From assembly GCA_003542385.1 (NCBI GenBank), contig DPKT01000248.1:1-7964 (forward strand): DNA of 7,964 nt. Reading direction: 5' to 3'. Both the position numbers and the translations under genes were made by a program. Shown piece after piece: positions 1-6,591 of this stretch. Under the pieces are notes generated by a model, which saw only the letters and a program-made list of their open reading frames with translations, was not told where the DNA came from and made no database searches. The stretch's first letter is position 1, and every line of letters starts with the position of its first letter. Source of the stretch: Desulfomicrobium sp. GTDB taxonomy: Bacteria > Desulfobacterota > Desulfovibrionia > Desulfovibrionales > Desulfomicrobiaceae.

Positions 1-202
1 ACTTGGAGAAGGTCAGGCAGCGGCCCGGGTTGAAGGCCAGCTCCGGCTCGCGGCGCTGGGATTCGGGGTTGCTGCACCAGTCGCAGGACAGGGGGCACCC
101 CTTGAGGAAGACGATGGTCCTGATGCCCGGCCCGTCATGAACGGAATATTTCTGGATGTTGAATACGAGGCCTTTTTTCTTTCTGTCTTCAAGAGCGCTC
201 AT
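1..202 (-). CDS. islB: Isethionate sulfite-lyase activating enzyme (radical SAM), N-terminal part
   Basis: This is the first 67 codons of a glycyl radical enzyme activase; the rest lies beyond the left edge. The visible protein opens with a short basic tail, then the family signature FNIQKYSVHDGPGIRT (about residues 14-29), then the radical-SAM cluster motif CPLSCDWC, where C36, C40 and C43 would hold the [4Fe-4S] cluster that cleaves S-adenosylmethionine. C62 (NPGRC) probably begins the ferredoxin-like insert typical of this family. By family knowledge the enzyme abstracts a hydrogen from the conserved glycine of its partner, here G805 of the adjacent lyase. The ATG at 202 is preceded by GGGGGAG about 4 bases upstream. 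It lies 91 bp downstream of the lyase gene on the same strand, so the pair is very probably co-transcribed, with the hairpin between them lowering its expression. The specific name rests on the neighbour, since the visible part cannot separate IslB from other activases. Confidence 0.87.
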   Translation of the reverse strand, partial: MSALEDRKKKGLVFNIQKYSVHDGPGIRTIVFLKGCPLSCDWCSNPESQRREPELAFNPGRCLTFSK

Positions 203-225
203 GGGACTCCCCCGCTGATGTCATG

Positions 226-257
226 AAAAACCGCGGGCAGGCCGTGGCCTGCCCGCG
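226..257 (-). terminator. Intrinsic terminator or attenuator between islA and islB
   Basis: Read on the minus strand, CGCGGGCAGGCC pairs perfectly with GGCCTGCCCGCG (12 bp, two-base loop, or 11 bp with a tetraloop) at 232-257. It is followed by G and then five T residues (230-226), the form of a rho-independent terminator. On the plus strand no T-run follows, so it acts leftward. It stands 37 bp after the lyase stop codon and about 24 bp before the activase start. Because the activase is needed in catalytic amounts only, partial read-through is the likely role; this part is inference. Confidence 0.78.
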
Positions 258-293
258 TATGTCCGTCGAGGCCGAAGGATGGCCGGGGTGCAC

Positions 294-2786
294 CTAGAAG
301 GCGCCGTGTTCCGTGCGGGCGATGAGGTCGTCCTGAAGGTCGGGGGACAGGTCCACGAAGTAGGCGCTGTAGCCCGCGATGCGGACGATGAGGTTGCGGT
401 ACTTCTGCGGGTCCTTCTTGGCCGCGAGGAGGGTGTCGCGGTTGATGACGTTGAACTGCACGTGCCAGATCTTCAGGTCGCACATGGTGCGGATGAAGGA
501 CACGAGCTTCTCGGTGCCCTGCTCGCCCTCGATGCACTTGGGCGTGAACTTGATGTTGAGCATGCGGGCCGCGCGGTCGCGCATGCCGTAGTTCTTGGTG
601 TTGTAGTTGGACAGCAGGATGGCCGTGGGGCCGTTCACGTCCGCGCCATGGGAGGCCGAGGAGCCGTCGGACAGGGGCGTGAACTCCTTGCGTCCGTTGG
701 GCAGGGCCGAGACGACCTTGCCGAAGGGCACATGCGAGGTGAAGGGCACGTAACGCACGTCGTTGTGCATCCCCAGGTCCTTGCTGTACTTGCCGCCGAA
801 TTCCACGGAGATCTTGTCGATCTCGCGTCCGATGGCGTCGGCGTAAGGGTCGTTGTTGCCGTAGCAGGGGGCGCTGCGCAGCAGGGCGGCGACATCCTCG
901 TGGCCTTCGAAGTTGGCGTCCACGGCGGCGATGACCTGCTGCATGGTCAGCTTCCTGTCCTCGAAGACCAGCTTCTTGATGGCCGAGAGGGAGTCGACCA
1001 CGGTGCCCAGGCCCATGTATTCGAAGTAGCCGAGGTTGATGCCCTCGGGGATCTGCTCCTGGTGCAGGTCGATGCAGTGCTTCATGCACAGGTCGTGCAT
1101 GGCCGAGCCCATGGGCTGGGCGAAGCAGGTGGCCCGGATCTTGTTGATCAGGTACTGCTGGTGGAAGGCTGCCTTCAGGAACAGCAGGTGCTGCTGCACG
1201 TAGGCGTTCCAGAACTCGTCCCAGGTCTGGAAGGCCGTCGGGTCGCCCGTTTCCACGCCCAGGGGCTGATCGCCGTACTTCTTCATGCGGCCGTTGCGCA
1301 GAACCATCTCCACCGCGGCGGCGAAGTTGATGTACGCGCCGCCGGAGGTGTAGGTGTCGCGGTTTGGCATGCGCGCCTCGGTGCAGCCGGACACGGCGTA
1401 GTCATAGGCCTCGGCGAAGGTCGCGCCCTTGGAGACGTACAGGGGCACGATCTCCTCGTCGTTGATCAGCTTGGGGAAGCCCGAGCCGTCCTTGATGGTC
1501 TCGGCCACGTCCCACAGGTAGCTCTCGGGGGAGCGGCTGTGGATGCGGGCCGCTAGGTCCGGATAGTGGAGCGGGAACTCGCGCTTGGACTTCAAAATCA
1601 GGTGCGTCAGGTCGTTGGTGGCGTCGCGTCCGTCCGGGGTCTGGCCGCCGACGGTGACCGCCTCCCAGTGCGCGTAGCCTTCGTTGAAGGCGCCGCCCGT
1701 GGGGGAGATGTACATGTCGATGAACTCGGCCATGCCGACCCACATGCACTCCAGAAGCTCCATGGCTTTTTCTTCCGTCAGGACACCGGCTTCCATATCC
1801 TTGTCATAATAGGGGAAGAAGTACTGGTCCATGCGGCCGTTGGAGATGGTCGTTCCGGTCTTCTGCTCGATGCGCGAGAACATCTGGGTGAACCACTGGC
1901 TCTGGCAGGCCTCCCAGAAGTCGCGGGCCGGTTCGCCGGGCACGCGCTCGGCGTTCTCGGCCATGCGGATGAGCTCGGCCTTGCGGACCGGGTCGGTTTC
2001 CTTCGCCGCCACTTCGCGGGCCAGCACGGCGTGTCGCTTGGCCCAGTGCACGATGGCCTCGCAGACGATGATCACGGCTTCGAGGAAGGGCTTCTTCTCG
2101 CAGTTGTCCTTGGGGCTCAGCGGATCGAGGGCGTCCAGCTTCTCCTGGGCTTCGCGCCTTATGTCGTTGAAGCCGCGCTTCAGAATCTTCTCGTAGTCGT
2201 GGACCCACTGGATGGAGGAGCGGAAGGACGCCGTCTCGTTGACGATGAAGCGGGACATGAGGCCCTGGGGGTCGTCGTAGGTCAGCTTGTGCACTTCCGC
2301 GGGCAGGGCGGCGTTGAGCTTTTCGTGGAAGGTCTTGCCCTTCCAGAAGGGGGCGATCTGCTCGACGACGATCGCGGCGTCTTCGGGGGTGATGGTCGCG
2401 GGCGAGGTCGGCCGGTTGGGCAGCTCCTTCACAGCGATGTCGAGGAAGTCGCCGTCCAGTTCGGGGTAGAGGATGCCGTAGCGGCCGTCGCAGCCGGCGC
2501 GGCCGAGCAGGAGCTGGTCGTCCTGGACATAGACGGTCATGTTCTCGGCGATGTGCTTCATGGCCTTGGCCCAGCGCAGAACCAGGGGCTGCCCTTCGGT
2601 CTCCTGCATGGACTGGGTGAAATAGAGGGCACGTTCTATGTCAATACGAGGCTTCTGCCCGTCGAATCTCTCCAGCATCTTGAAAACACGACTGTGTGTC
2701 TCGCGAAATCTGTCTTCCTTACCCTCAATTTTGTCGTAAAGCCTCTGTTCCTGAGGGGACATGCACTCACATGTAAACCTTGTCAT
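294..2786 (-). CDS. islA: Isethionate sulfite-lyase (glycyl radical enzyme)
   Basis: This gene encodes an 830-residue glycyl radical enzyme that cleaves isethionate to acetaldehyde and sulfite in the cytoplasm. The start at 2786 is set by GAGGAG at 2799-2794, seven bases upstream; a start at 2822 would add 12 residues without a ribosome site. With this start, the catalytic thiyl cysteine is C468 and the general base is E470 (GCTE). The radical glycine is G805 in RIAGYSAYF near the C-terminus. Residues I recall as lining the isethionate pocket of the Bilophila wadsworthia enzyme fall at identical numbers: R189, Q193 (FRSSIQ), W374, R678 and F682. The length also matches, so no indels are implied. 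The N-terminal PFL-like domain covers roughly residues 1-690 and the Gly-radical domain the last 120. Pyruvate formate-lyase is excluded because it has a Cys-Cys pair; choline and glycerol enzymes share GCxE but not this pocket. The close relative HpsG (dihydroxypropanesulfonate lyase) is the main alternative. The adjacent TRAP transporter and activase fit isethionate respiration. Confidence 0.94.
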   Translation of the reverse strand: MTRFTCECMSPQEQRLYDKIEGKEDRFRETHSRVFKMLERFDGQKPRIDIERALYFTQSMQETEGQPLVLRWAKAMKHIAENMTVYVQDDQLLLGRAGCDGRYGILYPELDGDFLDIAVKELPNRPTSPATITPEDAAIVVEQIAPFWKGKTFHEKLNAALPAEVHKLTYDDPQGLMSRFIVNETASFRSSIQWVHDYEKILKRGFNDIRREAQEKLDALDPLSPKDNCEKKPFLEAVIIVCEAIVHWAKRHAVLAREVAAKETDPVRKAELIRMAENAERVPGEPARDFWEACQSQWFTQMFSRIEQKTGTTISNGRMDQYFFPYYDKDMEAGVLTEEKAMELLECMWVGMAEFIDMYISPTGGAFNEGYAHWEAVTVGGQTPDGRDATNDLTHLILKSKREFPLHYPDLAARIHSRSPESYLWDVAETIKDGSGFPKLINDEEIVPLYVSKGATFAEAYDYAVSGCTEARMPNRDTYTSGGAYINFAAAVEMVLRNGRMKKYGDQPLGVETGDPTAFQTWDEFWNAYVQQHLLFLKAAFHQQYLINKIRATCFAQPMGSAMHDLCMKHCIDLHQEQIPEGINLGYFEYMGLGTVVDSLSAIKKLVFEDRKLTMQQVIAAVDANFEGHEDVAALLRSAPCYGNNDPYADAIGREIDKISVEFGGKYSKDLGMHNDVRYVPFTSHVPFGKVVSALPNGRKEFTPLSDGSSASHGADVNGPTAILLSNYNTKNYGMRDRAARMLNIKFTPKCIEGEQGTEKLVSFIRTMCDLKIWHVQFNVINRDTLLAAKKDPQKYRNLIVRIAGYSAYFVDLSPDLQDDLIARTEHGAF

Positions 2787-2874
2787 GACTCTGCTCCTCG
2801 TATCTAATTTAATTCGGATCACATGGTGAAATCAACACACTCATCGAAACCATGCATCAACATTATGTTACACC

Positions 2875-2908
2875 AGAAGTTACTTTTCGGAAGCACTTCT
2901 CACTTCCG
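2875..2908 (-). promoter_or_regulatory. Possible H-type pseudoknot in the islA 5' leader
   Basis: In the minus-strand RNA, CGGAAG (2908-2903) pairs with CUUCCG (2893-2888) as a 6-bp stem with a nine-base loop. The loop contains AGAAGU (2900-2895), which can pair with the downstream ACUUCU (2880-2875) as a second 6-bp stem. The connecting loops are UG, G and AAAAGUA, a geometry and an A-rich third loop typical of H-type pseudoknots. It would begin a few bases after the predicted sigma-54 start near 2914. It could protect the 5' end of an abundant mRNA or sense something. It matches no riboswitch class that I recognise, and two 6-bp pairings could arise by chance. Confidence 0.35.
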
Positions 2909-2924
2909 TACCCGAGGGAGCATG

Positions 2925-2940
2925 AGCATTCTCTGTGCCA
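2925..2940 (-). promoter_or_regulatory. Sigma-54 (-24/-12) promoter for islA-islB
   Basis: The minus strand reads TGGCACAGAGAATGCT, close to the consensus TGGCACGNNNNTTGCW. The complete TGGCAC box is present and GG and GC are separated by exactly 10 bases, the obligatory spacing. The predicted start is near 2914, giving a leader of about 128 nucleotides. Promoters of this class need an AAA+ enhancer-binding activator bound upstream, and candidate sites lie 115-175 bp upstream. Confidence 0.78.
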
Positions 2941-3028
2941 AAAGCCATAACCGAATGAAAAGACAGTATTTGCCTCCTATTTACGATTCTGCGGCCATGA
3001 GAGAGGAAAAACGAGAACCATTGCAGTC

Positions 3029-3038
3029 GCATTTTTGC
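3029..3038. promoter_or_regulatory. Candidate activator site, copy 1
   Basis: GCATTTTTGC is a short palindrome (GCA-TTTT-TGC) about 119 bp upstream of the predicted islA transcription start. It shares its core with two further copies in the same intergenic region. It is a candidate upstream activating sequence for a sigma-54 enhancer-binding protein. The following bases (ATCA) depart from the GACA of the other copies. Confidence 0.4.
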
Positions 3039-3080
3039 ATCACTTTGCTCGAATTTAGTATTTTCTCCCCAAAGACCGCC

Positions 3081-3094
3081 GCATTTTTGCGACA
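3081..3094. promoter_or_regulatory. Candidate activator site, copy 2
   Basis: GCATTTTTGCGACA has symmetric CGCA/TGCG arms when the preceding C is included. It starts 52 bp from copy 1, close to five helical turns, which would put both on the same DNA face about 120-170 bp upstream of the islA start. It differs from copy 3 at one of 14 positions. Its role as an enhancer-binding-protein site is inferred from position and repetition. Confidence 0.45.
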
Positions 3095-3224
3095 AACTTG
3101 ACTGGACACATCAGAAATCACACCCTTGATATGTGAAAATCGGAACATAAACCCTTTGGCCACGGGACGCTTTGTGATTTTATTCCCATGTCTCCGGCGC
3201 TGATAAGAACGATTCCCGGCAGTT

Positions 3225-3238
3225 GCATTTTCGCGACA
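3225..3238. promoter_or_regulatory. Candidate activator site, copy 3
   Basis: GCATTTTCGCGACA matches copy 2 at 13 of 14 positions and lies about 137 bp upstream of the predicted dctP start, a usual distance for an upstream activating sequence. A looser relative, GCAATATGC, occurs at 3279-3287, about 54 bp away. If genuine, the pairing would mirror the 52-bp pair on the islA side. Confidence 0.45.
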
Positions 3239-3339
3239 GGCAAGTCGAAAAACAGCCGACCCTCTGTGGAATAAAACCGCAATATGCCGAAATTAAAGAA
3301 TTTATAATTTCAACAGCCTTGGCAAAGTTCATTTTTGTC

Positions 3340-3355
3340 TGGCATACATCCTGCT
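3340..3355 (+). promoter_or_regulatory. Sigma-54 (-24/-12) promoter for dctP and downstream genes
   Basis: TGGCATACATCCTGCT fits the consensus TGGCACGNNNNTTGCW at the key positions: TGGCA, TGC and a final T, with GG and GC exactly 10 bases apart. The predicted start is near 3366, leaving a leader of about 79 nucleotides before the dctP ATG. The leader contains a 6-bp inverted repeat, GACCAG (3377-3382) and CTGGTC (3415-3420). The match is slightly weaker than the islA promoter, but it occurs in the right place and orientation. Confidence 0.7.
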
Positions 3356-3444
3356 CATGCTCCGACAACACCCCGTGACCAGAGGGCGACAGTCAAGAAC
3401 ATTGCCTAGCAGTGCTGGTCGAAAACACATATTTTGGAGGAACA

Positions 3445-4455
3445 ATGAAAAAGAGTCTCGTTTTTGCCGCGTTGAACGTCCTCGCCGTCGTCGGCCTGCT
3501 CGTAGGTTCCGGAACCGCCGAGGCCGGCAAACCCCTGACCCTGCGCATCGGCCACCCCATGGCGCCGGGCAACAACGTCACCGTCGGCTACGAAAAATTC
3601 AAGGAACTCGTGGAAGCCAAGAGCGACAAGCAGATCAAGATCCAGATCTTCGGCAGCGCCCAGCTCGGCAGCGACCGCGTGACCACCGAAGCGGCCCAGG
3701 CCGGCACGCTGGACATGTCCTCGTGCTCGTCCCCGAACATGGCCAGCTTCAGCAAGGCCTTCATGGCCATCGACCTGCCCTACATCACCGACCCCAAGTT
3801 CCAGGACAATTTCTACAAGGCCCTCGATGAAGGCGAACTCGGCAAGGAAGTGGAAAAGGCCGCCAACGAAATCGGCCTGCAGCCGATCATGCTCAGCCAG
3901 TACGGCTACCGCAACTTCGTCAGCACCAAGATGCCCCTGAAGACCGTGGCCGACCTGGCTGGCCTCAAAGTCCGCACCACCGACTCCCCCGTCGAGGTCG
4001 CCGTGGCCAAGGCCCTGGGGATGAACCCCGCGCCCGTGGCCTGGGGCGAGACCTACACCGCCCTGCAGCAGGGCACCGTCGACGCCGAAGGCAACACCTT
4101 CTCCCTGCTGAACGACGCCAAGCACACGGAAGTGCTGAAGTACGCCATGGACTCCAACCACAACTACAGCATGCACCTCTTGCTCATGAACAAGAAGAAG
4201 TGGGACAGCCTGACCCCCGAGCAGCAGACGATCATCAGCGAGGCCGCCCGCGAGGCCCTGGCCTGGCAGCGCGCCGAGAGCGTGAAGCTTGAGCAGAAGG
4301 CCAGGGACGCGTTCAAGGAAAAGGGCATCGAAGTGACCATCCTGCCCGACTCCGAACGCGCCAAGCTGAAGGAAATGACCGCCTCGGTACGCGAGGAATT
4401 CGCCAAGCAGGTCCCCGGTAGAATGGTGGAGCTGTTGAACGAAACCCAGAAGTAA
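3445..4455 (+). CDS. dctP: TRAP transporter periplasmic solute-binding protein, probably isethionate-specific
   Basis: This 336-residue DctP-family protein binds substrate in the periplasm and delivers it to the DctQM membrane complex. The ATG at 3445 is chosen because GGAGG ends 4 bases before it and because the frame then opens with a clear signal peptide: MKK, a hydrophobic core to about residue 22, and AEA cleaved before G28. The longer start at 3412 would place 11 residues ahead of the signal. Family landmarks are YGYRNFVS (R156) and LKVRTTDSP, where R177 is the arginine that normally salt-bridges the substrate acid group. The hinge-region motif PVAWGETYTALQQGTVDAEGN (residues 197-217) follows. 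Such proteins usually bind carboxylates, but the divergent lyase makes isethionate, a sulfonate, the likely ligand. That specificity is inferred from context. It leads the rightward operon under a sigma-54-type promoter. Published isethionate systems use differing names (iseK or iseP), so the family name is given. Confidence 0.88.
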   Translation: MKKSLVFAALNVLAVVGLLVGSGTAEAGKPLTLRIGHPMAPGNNVTVGYEKFKELVEAKSDKQIKIQIFGSAQLGSDRVTTEAAQAGTLDMSSCSSPNMASFSKAFMAIDLPYITDPKFQDNFYKALDEGELGKEVEKAANEIGLQPIMLSQYGYRNFVSTKMPLKTVADLAGLKVRTTDSPVEVAVAKALGMNPAPVAWGETYTALQQGTVDAEGNTFSLLNDAKHTEVLKYAMDSNHNYSMHLLLMNKKKWDSLTPEQQTIISEAAREALAWQRAESVKLEQKARDAFKEKGIEVTILPDSERAKLKEMTASVREEFAKQVPGRMVELLNETQK

Positions 4456-4465
4456 TCGCCAACCC

Positions 4466-4497
4466 CGATCGTCGCCGGGCCAGCCCGGCGACGATCG
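4466..4497 (+). terminator. Strong hairpin between dctP and dctQM (attenuator or mRNA-stabilising)
   Basis: CGATCGTCGCCGGGC (4466-4480) and GCCCGGCGACGATCG (4483-4497) pair perfectly over 15 bp around CA. No T-run follows, so it is not a standard intrinsic terminator. Placed 10 bp after the dctP stop, it most likely protects the upstream dctP mRNA from 3' decay or causes partial termination. Either would favour the abundant binding protein over the membrane subunit. Confidence 0.65.
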
Positions 4498-4527
4498 ACT
4501 GGGCTCTTCAGACGCCCGGGGAACAGC

Positions 4528-4602
4528 ATGCGAATGAACCGCCTCGTCGACGATCATCCACAGGACAGCCCGACCGACAAGGCAGAGGGAGAGAATATAT
4601 GA
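4528..4602 (+). CDS. Possible 24-codon leader ORF coupled to dctQM
   Basis: An ATG at 4528, with GGGGAA about 5 bases upstream, opens a 24-codon frame (MRMNRLVDDHPQDSP...) that ends in TGA at 4600-4602. The stop overlaps the dctQM start as ATGA. That overlap is the classic form of translational coupling, and the frame lies immediately after the strong hairpin. The peptide is hydrophilic and unlike anything I recognise. It may be accidental, since dctQM has its own ribosome site inside it. Confidence 0.22.
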   Translation: MRMNRLVDDHPQDSPTDKAEGENI

Positions 4603-6500
4603 ACCAGACTAGCAACTGCGGCGTGCTGCCCCTTGAAGCCATGGACAGCCCATCCGCGAGCAAAAATATATGGAACTGGCTGGACGAGAATTTCGAGAAG
4701 GTCTTTCTTGTCTCCGGATTGCTGGCGATCATTTTCCTGATCACATTTCAGACGCTGTACAGATACATCATCGTGCACTTCGTCAGCTCGGCCGGCGCCG
4801 CGGTCTGGACCGAGGAACTGGCGCGGTACATCTTCATCTGGATCAGCTATCTCGCGCTCTCCGTGGCCATCAAGAAACGCAGCTCGATCCGCATCGACAT
4901 CGTTTACGACAGGCTGCCCCTGCGCTTGCAGAACGCGAGCTGGGTCGTGGTCGACATCTTTTTCCTCATCCTCACGCTGACCATCTGTTGGTACGGCTGG
5001 ACCCAGATCGAACGCCTGATGGAATTCCCGCAGCACACCACGGCCCTGCGGATCCCGTACATGATCCCGTACATGGTCCTGCCCCTGGGCTTCGGGCTCA
5101 TGGCCCTGCGCCTGCTGCAGAACCTCAAGGCCCAGGTGCAGCTCTGCGGACCCCTTGATACCGTCATTGCGGCCGCCGTAGCCGGCGCCATCATCGCCCC
5201 GGCCGTGCTCGCGGAATACATCGAACCGCTGCCGGCCCTGTTCGGGTACTTCGGCGTCCTGTGCGTGATCGGCGTGCCCATCGCCATCTCCCTCGGGCTC
5301 TCCACTCTGGCCACGGTCATCTGCGCCGAGACCCTGCCCATCGAGTACCTGGCCCAGACGGCCTTCACCTCCATCGACTCCTTCCCGATCATGGCCATCC
5401 CGTTCTTCATCGCCGCCGGCACGTTCATGGGCGCCGGGGGCCTGTCCCAGCGCCTCCTGGCCCTGGCCGACGAGATGCTCGGCGGCCTCTACGGCGGCAT
5501 GGCCCTGGTCACCGTGGCAACCTGCATGTTCTTCGGCGCCATCAGCGGCTCCGGCCCGGCCACTGTGGCGGCCATCGGCGCCCTGACCATCCCGGCCATG
5601 GTCGAACGCGGCTACGACAAGTACTTCGCGGCAGCCATCGTCGCCTCGGCCGGCGCCATCGGCGTGCTCATCCCGCCGAGCAACCCCTTCGTGGTCTACG
5701 GCATCTCCGCCCAGGTCTCCATCGGCGACCTCTTCATCGCTGGCATCGTGCCGGGCATTCTGGTCGGCCTCGTGCTCATGGCCTACTCCTACTTTTATGC
5801 CAAGTCGCGCAACTGGCGCGGCGTGGCGCGCAAGAGAACCGTCGCCTCCCTCGCGGCCGCGGTCTGGGAGGCCAAGTGGGCTCTCATGGTCCCGGTCATC
5901 GTTCTGGGCGGCATCTACGGCGGCATCATGACCCCGACCGAGGCAGCCGCCGTGGCCGCCTTCTACGGCCTCATCGTCGGCGTGTTCGTGTACAGGGAGA
6001 TCGACGCCCGCAAGTTCGCCGCGTGCTGCGTGGAGTCCTGCGAGACGTCGGCGACCATCATCGTGCTCATGGCCATGGCCACGCTCTTCGGCAACATCAT
6101 GACTCTGGAGGACGTGCCCGGCACCATCGCCAGGGCCATCCTGGGCTTCACCAGCAGCAAGTTCATGGTCCTCATGATCATCAACGTCCTGCTGCTCATC
6201 GTCGGCACGTTCATGGAAGCCCTGGCCGCCATCGTCATCCTCACGCCGATCCTGCTCCCGGTCGTCACGGGCGTGGGCGTCTCGCCCCTGCACTTCGGCG
6301 TCATCATCGTCGTCAACCTGGCCATCGGCTTCATCACCCCGCCCGTGGGCGTGAACCTCTTCGTGGCCAGCAGCGTCTCCAAAGCCAAGATCGAGTATAT
6401 CGCCCGCACCGCGCTGCCCATGCTCGGTCTCATGATCCTGGTGCTCCTGATCGTGACCTACATCCCCGAAGTGCCGCTCTGCCTCGTCGGCAACAAGTAA
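4599..6500 (+). CDS. dctQM: TRAP transporter fused DctQM membrane subunit
   Basis: This 633-residue inner-membrane protein fuses the small DctQ and large DctM subunits, and should use the sodium gradient to import substrate handed over by the binding protein. The Q part spans about residues 28-180 with four hydrophobic segments and the usual W70-TEELARY signature. A linking hydrophobic segment (about 187-206) joins it to the M part (about 210-630). The M part shows the ion-transporter scaffold motifs GAISGSGPATVAAIGAL (313-329) and GAIGVLIPPSNP (352-363), and the inverted-repeat counterpart GFITPPVGVNLFVAS (577-591). Natural QM fusions are common in this family. The ATG at 4599 follows GAGGGAGAG by a few bases; a later ATG at codon 15 lacks a comparable site. 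The gap after dctP is 143 bp and holds a strong hairpin. Substrate is inferred from the lyase locus. Confidence 0.92.
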   Translation: MNQTSNCGVLPLEAMDSPSASKNIWNWLDENFEKVFLVSGLLAIIFLITFQTLYRYIIVHFVSSAGAAVWTEELARYIFIWISYLALSVAIKKRSSIRIDIVYDRLPLRLQNASWVVVDIFFLILTLTICWYGWTQIERLMEFPQHTTALRIPYMIPYMVLPLGFGLMALRLLQNLKAQVQLCGPLDTVIAAAVAGAIIAPAVLAEYIEPLPALFGYFGVLCVIGVPIAISLGLSTLATVICAETLPIEYLAQTAFTSIDSFPIMAIPFFIAAGTFMGAGGLSQRLLALADEMLGGLYGGMALVTVATCMFFGAISGSGPATVAAIGALTIPAMVERGYDKYFAAAIVASAGAIGVLIPPSNPFVVYGISAQVSIGDLFIAGIVPGILVGLVLMAYSYFYAKSRNWRGVARKRTVASLAAAVWEAKWALMVPVIVLGGIYGGIMTPTEAAAVAAFYGLIVGVFVYREIDARKFAACCVESCETSATIIVLMAMATLFGNIMTLEDVPGTIARAILGFTSSKFMVLMIINVLLLIVGTFMEALAAIVILTPILLPVVTGVGVSPLHFGVIIVVNLAIGFITPPVGVNLFVASSVSKAKIEYIARTALPMLGLMILVLLIVTYIPEVPLCLVGNK

Positions 6501-6516
6501 ACCACCCGTACACCAC

Positions 6517-6541
6517 GCCGCCGGACGACCCGTCCGGCGGC
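6517..6541 (+). terminator. Hairpin between dctQM and the amidohydrolase-like gene
   Basis: GCCGCCGGACG (6517-6527) pairs perfectly with CGTCCGGCGGC (6531-6541) across a three-base loop and is followed by TTCTC, a weak pyrimidine tract. It may be a leaky terminator or an RNA-stability element. The downstream gene has its own good ribosome site and no separate promoter that I can see, so read-through is presumably common. Confidence 0.55.
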
Positions 6542-6591
6542 TTCTCAAACCCGACCGGCCGCTTGGCCGTCTGGAACAGGAGACTTTTGTC

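Larger units (their letters stand above)
2787..3444. other. Divergent regulatory region, 658 bp, no gene
   Basis: This stretch separates the leftward lyase operon from the rightward transporter operon. It is clearly richer in A and T than the flanking genes and I see no credible coding frame; the short open frames here lack ribosome sites and family resemblance. It holds two outward-facing sigma-54-type promoters, three copies of a GCATTTTNGC motif between them, a structured leader for islA, and an AT-rich tract at about 3265-3312 containing the inverted repeat GAAATT/AATTTC (3289-3294 and 3306-3311). That tract lies between the rightmost motif and the dctP promoter, where a bend site would be expected in a sigma-54 system. 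This last point is inference. Confidence 0.8.

Noticed and set aside
279..2807. Long plus-strand open frames (279-1556 and 1566-2807) opposite islA
   Set aside because: They are antisense shadows produced by the strong G/C bias at third codon positions of islA. They have no ribosome sites, no domains and low-complexity composition.
2787..2822. N-terminal extension of islA to the ATG at 2822
   Set aside because: The GAGGAG at 2794-2799 is correctly spaced for the ATG at 2786, and that start places all key residues at the numbering known for IslA.
2823..3101. A 92-codon plus-strand frame and shorter frames in the divergent intergenic region
   Set aside because: No ribosome site, no recognisable domain, AT-rich non-coding composition, and overlap with the sigma-54 promoter and leader of islA.
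3118..3136. TCACA-N9-TGTGA inverted repeat as a CRP/FNR-type site
   Set aside because: The arm order and spacing are opposite to the CRP consensus (TGTGA-N6-TCACA), and 5-bp arms are expected by chance in an AT-rich spacer. A distant AAATCACA/TGTGATTT pair (3115-3122 and 3173-3180) is likewise unconvincing.
3412..3444. Upstream ATG for dctP at 3412
   Set aside because: It would put 11 residues before a normal MKK signal peptide; GGAGG just before 3445 fits the later start.
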